Assembly (NCBI GenBank): GCA_032358255.1
Contig: JAULBX010012099.1
Span: 1 to 64,000, forward strand
Length of the DNA: 64,000 nt
Reading direction: 5' to 3'
Source of the DNA: Heterotrichella gracilis
Lineage: Eukaryota > Sar > Xanthophyceae > Tribonematales > Xanthonemataceae
This document shows positions 12,174-25,384 of this stretch, piece by piece (within the stretch, counting starts at the first letter, position 1; each line of letters starts with the position of its first letter). The notes under the pieces were generated by a model. The model was given only the letters and a program-made list of their open reading frames with translations. It was not told the origin of the DNA and ran no database searches. The position numbers and the translations under genes are program-made.

Positions 12174-13112
12174 TTTGACTCGCACGAGTATCATACCTCC
12201 GCCCGCGAGCACAAGCCCGGCGGGCGCGCCCCGGACCGCGGGGTTGAGTACTTGAAACATCATGGACACGCACACCCCTGCTATATAAATATCTGCAGTA
12301 TTTTGGTCTTAATTCGATTTATGATCAGCAGCAGCACTGCAATACGCCGTTTAGCATGTTACACTGGGCTGTTGTCCGACTTGGGTCATATGCATGCAAA
12401 ACAGGGAGGAGCAGAGAACAGCGCCCAGAGGCAGACTGGTTTTGGGAGGGCGACTGAAATTTTGTTGACATTCTTGTCAACTATCTTCAGTACTACTGAA
12501 ACAGAAGGCTGCACTCGCGCATCAGCCTGCAAATTGCCAGAGGGCAGTGGGGACAGCAGCCACTGGTGCTTGACGTGCGCGGGGCAAACAATAGCTGCAA
12601 TGCATTGCTACAGTGTAAGCTATATGTCATCTTACACGTCTCCTGAACACACCGGGTGCATACACCACGACTTGAGGGTCCAGCCTATATGCATGCACCT
12701 GCACCCACCGCACTGGCGCCGCGCACGTCACTGCTGCTCTGACTGTATTGCTGAAAAGTACAGCAACCCACCACTCATTATAACATACTAGACAACGGTG
12801 TAGTTAATCAACTCTGCACCAACCCTGTATATTGTGCCGTTCTTGCTCTACAGACAAGCGTGGCCCCTTGGCACTGGGCATAACAAAATGTCCAAGTGGG
12901 CATGACAAATGGCTGTGTTCATACTTGAAGTAGGAAAATAGCTAGTCTAGCACAAAATGGATAAGGGGTTGAGAATGGCCAACCAAGGAAGCCGGAGCCC
13001 TCGGCTTTGCAAGCTGTGCCACACCCATCTGCATGCCAATGGCCTGCAGTAAAGTCCATGGCACGATGATCACAGACCTCACCCCTGCTGGTGTCGCGCT
13101 GTCTGCTGCACG

Positions 13113-16100
13113 TCACTTTGCCAGCCCCTTCATCTGCATGGCCTGCACCGACGTGCAGGTGACAGTGTTGATGATGTCGCTCACGGTGCACCCCCGGCTC
13201 AGGTCGTTCACAGGCCGCAGCAGGCCCTGGATTACTGGGCCAATGGCAATGGCACCAGTGCTCTGCTGGACAGCCTGCGGCACAGGGGTGGGAGGAGGTG
13301 GATGGGGAGGGGTTGAGGGGGGCGTTTGTATGGGTGAATGCCACTGCCATGCCATGGCATGACCGGGGCACGTCGCATGTCATCTTGGGGAGGGGACACC
13401 ACGTCCCCTTAGTAGGGCGACGGTGCAAAACTGAGAAATGCCACAGTGGGTGACTCCTGTTGGGGTCCACTTGCAAAAGCAGGCCCTGCACGCCTAGGAC
13501 AAATGGCAAAAGCACCGCCGCGTGCCACAAGGGGGGAAATGCATGTCAGTAACACAAATGGCGAATGGAGCGCCACGATGGATGCTGGTGTCACGTGGGT
13601 GCCAGCACCACAAGGCCGATAAGAGAAGTAACACCATCCAGATGCACACAATCTCGTCCCAGCATTGTACTTTTTGTTCACTCGCCGACTGGCACACCCT
13701 GCTTACCTTGTACGTGTTGTTGCCTGTGTTTAGGTCGGGGAAGATGCACACCGTCGCCCTCCCCGCCACCTCCGACGCGCTCTTCACCTTGACCCGAGCA
13801 ACCTCCATGTCCACTGCGGCATCATACTGGATGGGGCCCTCCAGCAGCAGATCAGGGCGGGCGGCCTTGGCCAGGCTCACCGCCTGCGCCACCTTGTCAA
13901 CCTCCGGGCCGGCACCTGTGGAGTATACAAAAATATTTATCCCCACACTGCCTCTGCTGATAAATGCGCTAAAGCCGCCTGCCATGCCCTCCCCTTTTGT
14001 TGTTTTCCAACCAACCCCACACACAAGGAAACTCTTCAAGTTTCCCTGCCTTTGTTCCAACTCCATACGCATTACCAACTCTGAGAGGACTGTGATAGGC
14101 ATCCTAGTGATATTGAAAAGAAAGGCCTCCTGACAACTGATGACCCAGTGCTGGCAATCTGTCATTTCCCATCCTAAGGCCGAGGACCATCAATGGGCCA
14201 TGTTCCCAACTCCTAACAAATCCCAGTCCTAAAAAGAACTCGAGTAAAGGTGCCTAGAATGGTTTACATTTTTGGAAGCGATTTGCCCGCTGGAGCAATT
14301 GTGACTGGTTTTGCAGCTGACTGAATGTGTGATGAAAACATGGCGATTCACCAGGGTCAGATAACACTTTTATATAACTTATCAAACCAAATGCGAGTGT
14401 TGGTTCCGAATACCGTTTAAAACATTGCTGTCCCCCGGAAGTAGCCCAAATGCATGATCTTTGCCCTCTCGGATTTAGGCGCAGACCGTCACCTTTATGA
14501 TCTCATGTCAGGATTCATTACACTTGTATACTCTCATCTTCACATAGTATATTATAAAACCAATCCTTAACCCTACACTTACATTCCTGTTGGTCACCCA
14601 CCTGAACCAAGGGTTGAGTAAGACAGCATCGCAACACGCGGTTCAATCCCAAAGGCTGCAGCAGTGTCTGCAGAGGTGATGGCAATGGTAGCCAGATCCT
14701 GCAGAGGTGACAAAGCAAGCGAACTGGTCATGAGTCATGAAAAGCAGCAGCAACAACCATACTCAGGCACTGTGACACCTAGTACATTCCGCCTTCCCAT
14801 TGCAAGCCAGTCTAGTCCTCCCTGCTGACATTTACCTCTGACGTTGGGCTGACATTGACAGCGCAGTCCCCGTACACCAGCACCTTCTCCGGCAGGCACA
14901 TGAAGAAGATGGAGGACACCAGCGGCTGGGCCTTGTTGCGCAGGACCTGGAATCAGCCAGCGAGTGGTTGGTAAGATTCTGCCGATTCTCCCATATCATG
15001 AGGTGTCCTTATTACCATATGTTGGTTGCTGTTGTTGATGTTAGTATTACTGATTAATTATGTATCAATGTTGAGATTGACATCTTACTCGTAATAGAAT
15101 CGACATTGACAGTATTGCCAAACTTAATAAGAGAGAGGCAGTAATGGCCTGAAAACCCAGCCAGGTCTCACCTGCAGGGCTGGGCGTATGGTTGATGCCG
15201 TGGTATGCACTGCCCCCGACACCATGCCGTCAGCATCCCCGCTGTACACCATCATGGTACCAAAGTAGTTGACATCCTGCAGGCAGGGATACATGCAGGT
15301 AAGCACAGAGTGCCTGCAATGGGAAAGGGCAATGAACATCCCTGCACACCAATTAGTCAACATCCTCACTCCAGGCAGCAGCATGCAGCCGTATAGCGGT
15401 GGAAACGGCAACCAGCATCCCCTTTGCACACCACCACCCCACTCAATCTGAATGTTTATGGTACGTACGTCATTTTTATGCTCTGCTGACGCTTATCAAA
15501 CAATGTCACCCACCTCCAGCAGGTCGCGCGCCCCGTCCTCCGTCAAGTTCTTGCTCCTGCGCGCCGCCACCAGCATGGGCACGTACTTCTCAAGCTTGGC
15601 GGAGGTCAGGTGGTCCTCGATGCGGCACTGGGAGATGTCGATCCCAAGCCGCTCAGCCTCGGTGCGAATGGCATCCTTTGACCCGATGAGGGTGATGCTG
15701 GCCAGGCCCTTGGCGCTGATCTGTGGATGATCACACATGATTACACATGATCAAATGCGGCATCGCAAGGTTGCATGTTGCCAAGCAGTCATGATGAAAT
15801 GCTTCAGCAATGCATTGCGAAATGTAGGATGGAAACCAAACCTTGGCGCTGCACCTGCAGGCCATCCTTGTGATTGGCAGCCAGCGCCCTGTACTCGTGA
15901 TTGCAAATGATAACACATTCAACACACACATCTGGTTGATAGGATACAGGATAAAGTGGTTAGGTAGGTCCAGGGGCTTGGGCTGACTTGTGCCGGCAGT
16001 GCTTAAACTGCGCAAGATCAACGAATTGGTACAGACATTGCCAGGGCTAGAATGCGGTGCGCCATGTGCAAGGCTGATTTTTAATATGGCTGTAGCTTTA

Positions 16101-19100
16101 ATAAATGCATTATAACGCTACCCTCACCCCCCTATCTAAGGTTTTGTCAGACACCCTACTTTAAAATTTGTCATTGAGATTTGGCGCACCTCAGCCGCTG
16201 CTTGCAGGATCCGCTTCTCAGTCCCCTCAGGAAGGACGATGTGCTGCTGGTTGGCCATGCAGCGCTCCATTATCTTGTGCTGGAACATCTTGGGGATGAG
16301 CGGGTACTCCTTCTGCACCGACACAGCTGTGGGGGTGGGGGTAAAGAGTCACAGCCAGATTATCGTCCAGGGCAATGATAGTCACAACAGTGCATGCCAC
16401 CTGTGCATTTGGTGCACATTGGTTATAGAGAGGCAAACGCTGGAGCAACTGACGAGTACCCTGATCTGGTCAAAACCAAAGAGAGCCCTAGCTTAGCACA
16501 GTGTATATGCTATAGTGATTAGCCCAGAAGGAGGGTTATAAGGATGGCGACATGGCATACATGGCACCTGTTGAGGGCTTTTGCCCTACACTGCAACAGC
16601 AAACCCATAGCCAAAGCCCTTCATCCACCTTCCAGCAGTGCGTGTGTGTCCACGTGCTTCCTGAAAAGGGACTTAGCGTGGTCAATTTTGCGGTGGCTGG
16701 TGGGAAGGATGCTGGCCCGCTGGTTGGAAACCGTCTTGGTCACCTACAGCAAACCCTCATTGTCATCAAGTGGCGTAGCTTGTTCCAGGATTTGTTTTTG
16801 TGCTTTTGCAAGTGTGGCCAAGCCAGGGACCGCATAGAGACATGTCCAGCATTTCATATGCTTGCTGAGCAACTCATTGTAAGATCCCACGCGATCCATG
16901 TAAGGATGTATTCCGCGGCAGGAAAGGAGTATGCAACGCTGCCCATGCAAGACAATCCCATGATCTAGATGGTATGCAAGGCCACCGTGCAATCCACAGA
17001 ATAACCAGATGGACTGCATCATTCCACTTGGCATGCACCATTCCCTGAGGGATCATACCTTCACCCCAAAAATATCCAATAGATACTCTAAACCTTGGAG
17101 ACCAATGGAGTTCTACGTCATGCACCGTTCCTAAGGGATTGTTCTATATGATCCATCAAGCACATCGCCATTTGCAGGTGAGATGACTCCACTCGTGACA
17201 TAACCTTAACTAAGTCCCCTCTAGCGTATGATTATCTCACCTGGTACGTCCTTCTCTCCTTAGCTATCAGCACAGGCAGGTCTGACTCGTTTTCAGAGCG
17301 TTTGAGCATGCTTAACACATGTGCAGATGGCCGGGTTTCGCCTGGGAACAACACAGAAAAGACTGGTCATGGCACTCATTTTGCTTCGGCTTTTTATGTA
17401 CCAATGGTAGCGCTTGCCAGAAAGACATGATACGTGTAGACATTAAGGGGATAAAAGGTAAACGGATTTGCATGGGCACCTATGCCATACGAGCTGTGTG
17501 CAGAGGATCCATAAACAGGAAAAGGTAGAAGGTTTGGCAAGTCAACGGTGGGTGGCGTAGCCTGTGCCAGAGTGATTGCTACTCTGCACAACTGGCTGTC
17601 CATGACATGCATGTACCAACATAGGAACCACATACTTAAAGCACACGCTGAGCACCTTCAACCATCTCCCCCCATGTTTAGCCCCACCTGTCATCAGGAT
17701 CCCGGCGGCGTAGGGCCCGGTTTTGGCCAGATGTGCCGCCAGCAGCCCTAGCAAGCAATCTGTCCGGCTGGCATGCATCACCACAAGGGGCTTCTTTGGC
17801 TGCAGCTCCCCTGCATAGAGTTTGCAGCCGCAATTACAATGTTGGTGACGGTTGTCGAACTATGTCGTTGCAGTTCACAATTCCAACGGCAAAACCATCC
17901 TGCTCGCATGCATCACCACCGGTGCTATATCTCCCTTAACAGATACTCACAGCTATTTAAGATGACGGTGGTGATGGAAACCAATCAAAAGTTTAAATAA
18001 AAAAAGGGGGGGGCTGCACAATCAGGCTGTTGCAACCTCCCTCATGAGGTAAACGCAGCTCAGGGAATCGTGCCACGTTTCCAACCACCATCCTCAAGCA
18101 TATAATGAGATTTCATGCCATTACTACCTCAATCATTGCCAGCACATTGCACCCACCTACATACTGCATCGTGTAGTCCAGGCTGCCCGAGGCCACCACC
18201 AGACTCTCCACATCTGTATCCAGCTGGGCCTCGCTCCCAGACAGCAGCTCCGCACCCAGCTCCGCCGCGATCTCGTCCAGCCGAATCGACGCCAGCAGCG
18301 TGTCGTAGGGCAGCGCCCCGAGGAAGGGGATGCCGCACTCGGCCAGCTTCTTGCGCAGCTGGCCCGCAAGGATGTCGAGGTCTGGGCGGGGGACCTTGTT
18401 CATGATGAGCCCCAGCACGTCGGCCCGCCTGTCTGCGTACTCGTTCTTCCTCACCAGCACCCGCTCGCTGATCTCCATGGCGGTGTAGGCGGTGTCGCCT
18501 GCGGAGTTTCCGGGTGTAGGGTACTGGGATGGATACCTTAAACCCCCACCGGACTTGTCTGGTTTGGGCAAAACAGCGTGTTTGGGATGGGCCCCATGGT
18601 TGCTACAGGCTGGGCGTTGGATAACATGGGTGGCACTTGAGTGCAGTATTTCATGTTTTGTGTATATAAAGACTGGGCAGCCACTGGGTACACTGAACAC
18701 ACTGGCTTGGCTAGCATGGGGTGCTGAGCTGGGGTGAGGCACATCCTACTATACCCTGGTTATCAGGCTGGCTCGCGCGCATGCATTCACAGCTGCATAT
18801 AACAATTCCCTACCAGGAAGCAAGTGAGAGCCAAGCAATGCTCACCTGTCTGTCATCCTGAAAGCAGCTACCTACCTTAGCCTTTGCATAACTGAGAGGT
18901 ATATGCGCCACCATCTAATTACTTACATGGTATATGCTCCGTCCCAAAATATGTATTTTGTTCAATCAAACCCTTGAGATGCCTACACCCCTGCTGCCTT
19001 ACCTGGCTTGGCATCCATGGCCATAAGGATTGGGGCCTCCAAAATGTTGGCAATGCGCGCATTGAGGTCCACGCCATCCGCCATATCGCCGCTCAGCCCT

Positions 19101-20463
19101 TCAATGATCACCAGGTCCAGACCCTCCTTGTAGTGTTGGTAGGACGCAAAAATCCTGTCCAAGAGCTCCTCTTCCTTCCCAGTTGCCATTAAATGTATTG
19201 CATCCGTGTGGCTCACCCCCACACAGCGGGAGGGGTCACCGGGAAGGCTGAATGCCTGGGTGATGAGCTCCACATGGCCAGGCAAATCTGCAAAATTGCA
19301 GGGGGAGGTGCTGTCAGGATCAAAATGCATCGTGCGTCTGCATCTTGGTGGTCAATCAAGGCCCAACACGTGCTGCTGGCCTATCGCCTACCCTCTGATC
19401 ATCGAGATCTATACACTTCCACAGCCCTGTGTCAATCCCAGGTGTTGCCCTCTAATGAAACAAGTCCCCTGTCATCCCAGCATCTCACAATAACTATGGT
19501 AACTATGCTTATGTCTCGAACTGCAAGGTCAATCTGCAGAGTCTGACATTTGAATCTAGTTGCTATTTGTTGAACACATCTGTAATTCCTGCAATGCTGT
19601 TAATACTCACCTGAAGGCAAGATGCCTGCCTGGCGAGTATGGCCACCTGTGAATGACAACCAACATTGGCCAAGGAACTGTCTCAAACGAGCAGCAGCGC
19701 CTGTCCAAGAATGGACATATGCTTACAGGTATGCCTGTTTACCTGTGGATGAGTGGGGATAGCCGTGTGTCCCCACTGGCTGATAAAACCCAACGTGGGG
19801 CATGTGGTGCTGCATGTAGTCCATGAGGCCAATCAGCAGGGGGGAGGTCTGGCGCTTGCCCTCGATGTTCACCACATAGAGGCTCTGGGTTCGGACCGCC
19901 TTGGTGTCATCCCCAGTGGAGATGCCACGAAACAGGGATTGGCATGGCTCATGGTATGCCGACAGGGTTCTGGATGCAGGACCTGCGGGGCACAGGACTA
20001 TAACTAAAAAAATCCCAAATACCTACAAGGTCAGGGGTGATGCATCGCCTATTGCCGCCACATACTAGATAGCGTGTTCAAGACAAGCTGACGCTGTTCC
20101 CCAGTTCGTGAAATACAGAGCAAGCTCTTGCTGCGGACCTCTGCACACCAGGTGTATGCCTCAAGGCACTGTCGATCTAACAGGATCATACTACAGGAAC
20201 TCTACACAGCACCAAGATCTCCTCCAGGATGGCACTTTGCTGTGCAGAGTGTGGGAACCGTTACAGCTGCCCCATAATTGTGCACTTTTGCAAAGAATCC
20301 GAGATAGTTGTACTGCTACACGCATGAAACTGGGCAATGGTGTGGGGTGCCGCATACCTAGGCCCTCCGGTGCGACCAAGGCGGAAATGCGCCACCCACC
20401 AGCCACTGCAGCGGCTGACCCAGCCACTCCCTTGCCGGTTGCGCGCAGCAGAGATGCCAACAT
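13113..20463 (-). CDS. PTA: Phosphate acetyltransferase, long form
   Basis: The enzyme converts acetyl-CoA plus phosphate to acetyl phosphate and CoA; in green algae it works with acetate kinase in chloroplast or mitochondrial fermentation. About fifteen exons can be followed. The first (20358-20463) starts [19 protein letters not shown], which looks like an organelle transit peptide. Next comes the BioD-like P-loop-type domain of long Pta proteins ([19 protein letters not shown], then [20 protein letters not shown] and [17 protein letters not shown]). A DRTGG-like middle domain follows, with [19 protein letters not shown] and GILMTG. The catalytic PTA_PTB domain then runs from [18 protein letters not shown] through [17 protein letters not shown] and AVNVSPTSE to LNTGNNTYK and [20 protein letters not shown]. 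The protein ends MQMKGLAK. All parts and conserved motifs are present, so the gene looks intact. No acetate kinase gene is visible in the window. Confidence 0.93.
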
Positions 20464-22556
20464 GAAACCAGGCTATGGTAACTCACGCCTGTCAACCGTG
20501 GGCTGTGTGTGACGCCCCAACCGCACCACAGGGGCAGACAACAACAAGTGTGTCAAAGAGAAGCCTTCCCTTCACAGTGGCAGATCTGGTGGAACTCCTG
20601 TGGTCGTGGGTTGTTCAGGTATGTCCTCTTCTAGACAGAGTCACACATAGTGCAGGCATCTTGTGGTTTGGCTGGAGAGCCGTTTGGAGAGTGCAACCAT
20701 GGGTGCAACAGGTGCAGGCAACCAGACTATGGAAGGCTTTTGCAGCAAGCGCACAACCACTTTTGCATGGTCGCTATTGAGCTTTAACAGAGAAGCAGAC
20801 CAGGCCATGGGAGTCGAGTCCAAGGGAGTCGCTGCGGCACTCTGTGTGTTAACGGGTAGTGCAACCCCGTTCGTGCACATATGCATGCATGTGAAAGTGC
20901 ACCTCGCAGGTGCAAAATACTGTTTACTTTGCCAGTAGCAGCATTCCAAGATCTCATATAACCAACTTTGAGCAGGATACGGGCTTGCGGCGCTTACCTC
21001 GGACTCCCTGTGACCTCCTCAAATTGAGCGGGATCTAGAGTGGTCACCAGCATCGTCGTTGAGAATTTCAGCGGGTTCCATGGTCAAGCTTCCCGTGCGT
21101 ACAAGGCTGCGCAAAGTCTGCAACTTAAAAGATTTCAGAGGCAATTCAACGACGCCCAGTTGACAATAACTGTCAGGGTCCTGGAAGCAAAGGTGAAAGC
21201 CGAGTATCTTGGGGGGTGCGATGCTGTGGCAGTGCCTGGGGAGTCGGCAAACGAAGCTCTTGCCAGGCCACAGACAGATTGCACGACTTATTATACCCCA
21301 ATATTGCCTATGACGATGTGACTAGTCGCATCTGGACAGACATAAATGCACTTTGGAATGCGTGCATGCGTATGTGACTACACAACATGCCTTGATAAAA
21401 CAACCAACATGCTCAAGCGAGAGAAGTATCTAATCAGGTTATTTTCGTCAAAGGTTTTACCCTAGTCACCGTGTCACTTTTGATTAGTGAACATCGATGG
21501 TCGTGACATGTGTGATGAATGCATGCACATTTGTCCACATGCATGCATGCAATGGACGACCTATCTTGGGGAGACTGGGAATTAAATTATGGCTGGCTGC
21601 TTTCCAAGTGTGCCCTGAATACCTGAGGCCCCGCACCCTAGTGCATAGACTTCCAACAAGCAGCCAGCCGTTCACTTCCCAACACCCCACCAGGACGTTG
21701 TTGCCACTGTAGCACTACCCAATTCCCCGCCAGCGCCACAGGCACTTCCAACGTTGCAAACCGCTACATCAACTGCAGTTACACTCGAGTGCCTTACTGC
21801 ACTGGCTGCACCCTCCCCGCCATGATGAGCTGAGCAGCTTTTACCAAAAACAGAAAAGCGCTGCCAGTAAAAACTGTGCTGTTTGCATCAAGGTTAGGAG
21901 CATTAGACTAACCAACACAGTGGGTGGGTGGGTTCTAGGGAACGCGTAGAAGCTTTATGGTTCCCTCCGGCAGGGTACTGGTGCGGCAGGGGGGTACCAA
22001 AGGCCATTGCAATATTGCAATGGCAAGGAGTTGTAGTGGTTGTGGTCAATAGTCCAAGTGGGAACTGAGGCGCCACTTCACACCTCCTGCCCAAGCCCTG
22101 CTTGCAAGCGCCATGTGTCCTGGCGATGGCCTGCTACCGCAGCGAGTATGAAAACAGTGGCGGTGGATGCATACCTGCGGCGGAGGACCTAGTATTTACA
22201 CAGCCCGTGTACTCTGTCCCCAGCCTGGGGCCCAGCTGGCCAGATGAAACGCATGCTCTCCTTGCCAGGAGGACAGAATATATCTGAGGTATAAAAAGTC
22301 CCTCCTTTTTGGAACTGGAAACATTTTTTTGAAATGGGTGGGGATCCCCCCACATAATATGAAACATAACCCGTTGCTGGCTGATCCCCACGCTTTTTGC
22401 TGGGCGCCGTTTCTGAGGCCATCAAAGGCCATTAAAAGGCTGCTTTAGCCCTACGAGTCCGGAAGGTTGACTGACGGTAGTTGTGCGTGAACAACATTGA
22501 AGCCTGTTGACCCACATATAGCCATCACACTTTTCGAACCTGCTCATCCGTTCAAA
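20464..22556. other. Intergenic region upstream of PTA, no gene seen
   Basis: Only short chance frames occur here. It should hold the PTA promoter at its left end and the promoter of the small lysine-rich gene at its right end. A plus-strand frame near 22102-22287 ends just before a TATA-like sequence and has no recognisable similarity. Confidence 0.4.
22290..22298 (+). promoter_or_regulatory. TATA box candidate for the lysine-rich gene
   Basis: TATAAAAAG lies about 260 bases before the ATG at 22557. The distance fits a core promoter with a moderate 5' leader. No other core element was recognised. Confidence 0.35.
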
Positions 22557-22715
22557 ATGCCGCCCAAGGCAGAGTTCAAGCCGAAGCCGAGTTCGAAAAG
22601 TGAGATGAACAAGCCCAAGGGCGGCAAGGCGAAGGATGCCAAGCGCGCTGAGGCGAAGGCGAAGAAGGAGGCGAAGGCTGGCGGGGGTCCCATCAACATT
22701 GGAGGGAAGAAGTAG
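22557..22715 (+). CDS. Very small lysine-rich basic protein
   Basis: An uninterrupted frame of 52 residues from ATG to TAG, starting MPPKAEFKPKPSSKSEMNKP, with alternating Lys/Ala/Glu in the middle and a Gly-rich end (GGGPINIGGKK). About a third of residues are lysine, so it should be strongly basic and could bind nucleic acid or ribosomes. The size, Lys/Ala repeats and GGKK tail recall small eukaryotic proteins such as TMA7 or SERF-type factors, but I cannot align it convincingly to either. G/C-ending codons (AAG, GCG, GCC) suggest real coding use. A TATA-like sequence lies upstream. Function is not assigned. Confidence 0.5.
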   Translation: MPPKAEFKPKPSSKSEMNKPKGGKAKDAKRAEAKAKKEAKAGGGPINIGGKK

Positions 22716-22875
22716 ATGGGACTTTCATGGGCTGGGGAGCAGGGGCAGTGCCTGCTTTGGGAAGCAGCTATGGGCGACCCTGGTTTGCACAATAGCTTTG
22801 CAGTTTTGAAAACTTTGTTTGCGCTGAGCTGCTGGCAGGCACTGTGTGTAGTATACCAACGTGATGATCTGCATA

Positions 22876-23937
22876 TCAGTTACACTTGGGCAATGCATGC
22901 TTCACTGCCCACAGCAGGTTGCACTGGCCATTGGGTGCCAGCTTGCAGGAGGCTAGGATAGGTTTTGGGTCCACAACCCTCTGAGAGTTGAAGGTTTGTG
23001 CAAGCTGCTCAAGTTCAGAAACTCTGTCAGCCTGGACCTCTAACAATGTATGTGTGTTTGACAACGTTCTCATTGCGTTTGCTATGCTTACTGGCAACCA
23101 GCCTTTGAACTTGGTTGAAATCTCCATGTAAACTATATACACTGTACACGTGCTAATGAGCCTGGCTGCCCCAGCGAGGGCAAGCGGCTCATACCCCTCA
23201 ATATCCACCTTCATGGCCAGGATGTCTCGTTGCATGCCGTCAAAGAAAGTGTCGATGGTTGTCACCTCTGTCTGCACGGCGTGGGTGTACTTGCTACTCC
23301 TTGACAGAAGGTGTGCCCCTCCCGGGTTGCTCCTCCACACCAGCTGCGCGGTCCCCACCTTGCTTGACACCGCCATGGGAACAACATGGAGCTGCCCGCA
23401 CCACCTATTCACCACTACTGACTGGCACAGGCGCCTTTGGTTGGCTGGGTTTGGCTCAAAAGCATACACGGTGTGCCCCATGGCTGCTGCATACAGGGAG
23501 AACCAGCCAATGTTGGCCCCGATGTCCAACACGATGCCAGGCTTCTTGCCGTTGAGGAACTTGGTGGCTGCGTCTGTCAGCTCTGTTTCGTAATACACGC
23601 CAGTCTGCTGTATTGACCACCGGACAGGGTCAAAGTCCTGGCCATGAATGGAGATGGTGAAGCTGGGCGTTGTGTTTGTGACTACCAATGTGGTGTGTGC
23701 AAAGCTCTCTGCAGCGGGCAGGCTCGTGGTGTTGACCAAAGGGCATGCCACTGCAAGCGGGCTGTCAGCTGGCGGCTGGCTGTCACCTGGCTGCTGTAGC
23801 AACGCTGACCGCAGCGTGCTTTCCTCCTGGCGCTTCAGTGTTTCACAGGCTGTGTGTGCTTCACCTGGTTTGCTGGCAACTGCACCCAGGAGAAACAGAA
23901 AGAGGCATCCTGTCTGCCGGACGCTCTTCCAGCTCAT
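22876..23937 (-). CDS. FkbM-family methyltransferase, intronless
   Basis: A single uninterrupted frame of 353 residues from the ATG at 23937. An N-terminal hydrophobic run (CLFLFLLGAVAS) suggests a signal peptide or anchor. The frame also continues upstream to an ATG at 24084 with another hydrophobic stretch, so the start is uncertain. The S-adenosylmethionine-binding region is clear: IVLDIGANIGWFSLYAAAMG, then VYAFEPNPANQRRL. VTTIDTF and ILAMKVDIEGYEPLALAGA are the typical second half of FkbM domains. These enzymes usually O-methylate sugars or other small acceptors; with a secretory signal, a glycan or glycoprotein target in the Golgi is plausible but inferred. It has no introns although its neighbours have many, which suggests origin by retroposition or transfer. 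Confidence 0.85.
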   Translation of the reverse strand: MSWKSVRQTGCLFLFLLGAVASKPGEAHTACETLKRQEESTLRSALLQQPGDSQPPADSPLAVACPLVNTTSLPAAESFAHTTLVVTNTTPSFTISIHGQDFDPVRWSIQQTGVYYETELTDAATKFLNGKKPGIVLDIGANIGWFSLYAAAMGHTVYAFEPNPANQRRLCQSVVVNRWCGQLHVVPMAVSSKVGTAQLVWRSNPGGAHLLSRSSKYTHAVQTEVTTIDTFFDGMQRDILAMKVDIEGYEPLALAGAARLISTCTVYIVYMEISTKFKGWLPVSIANAMRTLSNTHTLLEVQADRVSELEQLAQTFNSQRVVDPKPILASCKLAPNGQCNLLWAVKHALPKCN

Positions 23938-25384
23938 ACTACTTGCAGCTGCTGGTGTAAATGGTCCTTGTGAAGACAGACACCTGGATAGACCCACACA
24001 TTGGTTGAGAAGGGTCACAAGTCTACAGACAACGTGAACACAAGCCGCAGCCTGAAGCAAGGTTGGTAGCCCAATGTACAGCATATTTCTAAATAGCAGG
24101 AGGAGAAACTTGGTGTATACTTCAAGCCCTGGTATGGTGAATTGTTCCCTTCATGAGGTTCATTTGTTCACATTGTGGTGATCGCGATGGTTTGTTCCAC
24201 GGGTACAGATACGCCAATCGGGTACTGTTGCGCTGCATGCAGAACATTTCAGGCACTGGTAGTTTGAGCTTGCAGTCCCCTATTCCCCCAAGCATACCTA
24301 GTTCTCATTACGGCATCCACTAGGCCAGGACTGGCATAATATCCCTGTGGCTGCCTGCACCCCGCCTGCACTCTTGGTTGCCAGGCCCCACCCAATCGGA
24401 GCAATGCCTATATTGATACTAGCAAGCAAAGTTCCAGACAGCTGGTAACAGACGCCACAGCTAGGACTCCAGAGGGTGGTAGAGGTCTCCTAGAACCTTC
24501 GTGTGTTAAATTGCCAAGCATGACTTTTCTCAACATAGTGGTGGGAGCTTGTTAACTTTGCTGACAGTGGCTTTCAGGTGGCTTTCCCATTTGTCTGTCC
24601 CAGACATGTCCCAGCACTAAGTCCACGCGACAGGGCGAATAAAAGGCATACGAGTAGCATTGCATGAGAGGAGTTATTGCATTCATTGCTCAGCAGGCTG
24701 GCCGCTGAGTGCACAGGGTTCAACCAATAGGGTCTAGGGTTAGGATTGCCGCGGTGCCCGGCGGGCGAGACGGTCATTACTGAGTTTGCAAACGTTAATT
24801 AAGGGAGCGGGCCTGCTCGCGGATAGCAGTGTCGCGTTTGTTCACCCACTGTGCGATGTTGTGATGTTGTTAAGGAGGCTGACAGTCCTTTGTATCAGTG
24901 TATCTGATCGCGCTTGTTGTGAAAGGTAGAGGATAAGTTGAAAACCTTCGCTCGTTCTTGTTTGCGAGTCCCTATATGCCAATTGCAGCGCAGCACCCCT
25001 ATTCAACAATCCCCGAGGTTTTGACGTAGCGCCTACACAGATGCAAAGTAGTTGAAGGCGGAGTCCGTTGCACTGTAATTACTAGCTGGGTCTACACGCC
25101 CTTTGCCGGTACGCAAGCACTCAAGCAAAGAAAAGTTTTAAACAAGTTCTAGGTTGTCTTGAAGCCGCATGGTAATGGAAACGCTGTGTTGCCTATTTGC
25201 AGTTTCCTTCGTTTGGGCATATGCATGCATATCACTGTGCCGCATGGAATTGCATAGGTGCCTACTTGTTGGAATTTTGCCCCGCAGGCAAAATCCCAAC
25301 CTACAACACTCTGGTTGGGTCCAGAAAACCCGAGGTGCAGTTACGTTCTCCGTGGTTGCCTGTGGTAGTTTGTCACCAAACACC
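23938..25384. other. Divergent intergenic region, FkbM gene to RPT1
   Basis: The FkbM gene and RPT1 point away from each other here, so both promoters should lie in this stretch. Nothing beyond short chance frames is visible and I recognise no canonical core element with confidence. Confidence 0.4.

Larger units (their letters stand above)
11454..13112. other. Intergenic region between EF-hand gene and PTA
   Basis: This is the upstream side of the EF-hand gene and the 3' flank of phosphate acetyltransferase. It holds a 10-base tandem repeat followed by a TATA-like sequence (12122-12173) and another TATA-like run near 12282. A plus-strand frame stays open from the ATG at 11949 to 12791 (280 codons). 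Its composition (many Cys, His, Ser, no domain, no charged patterning) does not look like a conserved protein and I do not call it a gene. Confidence 0.4.
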
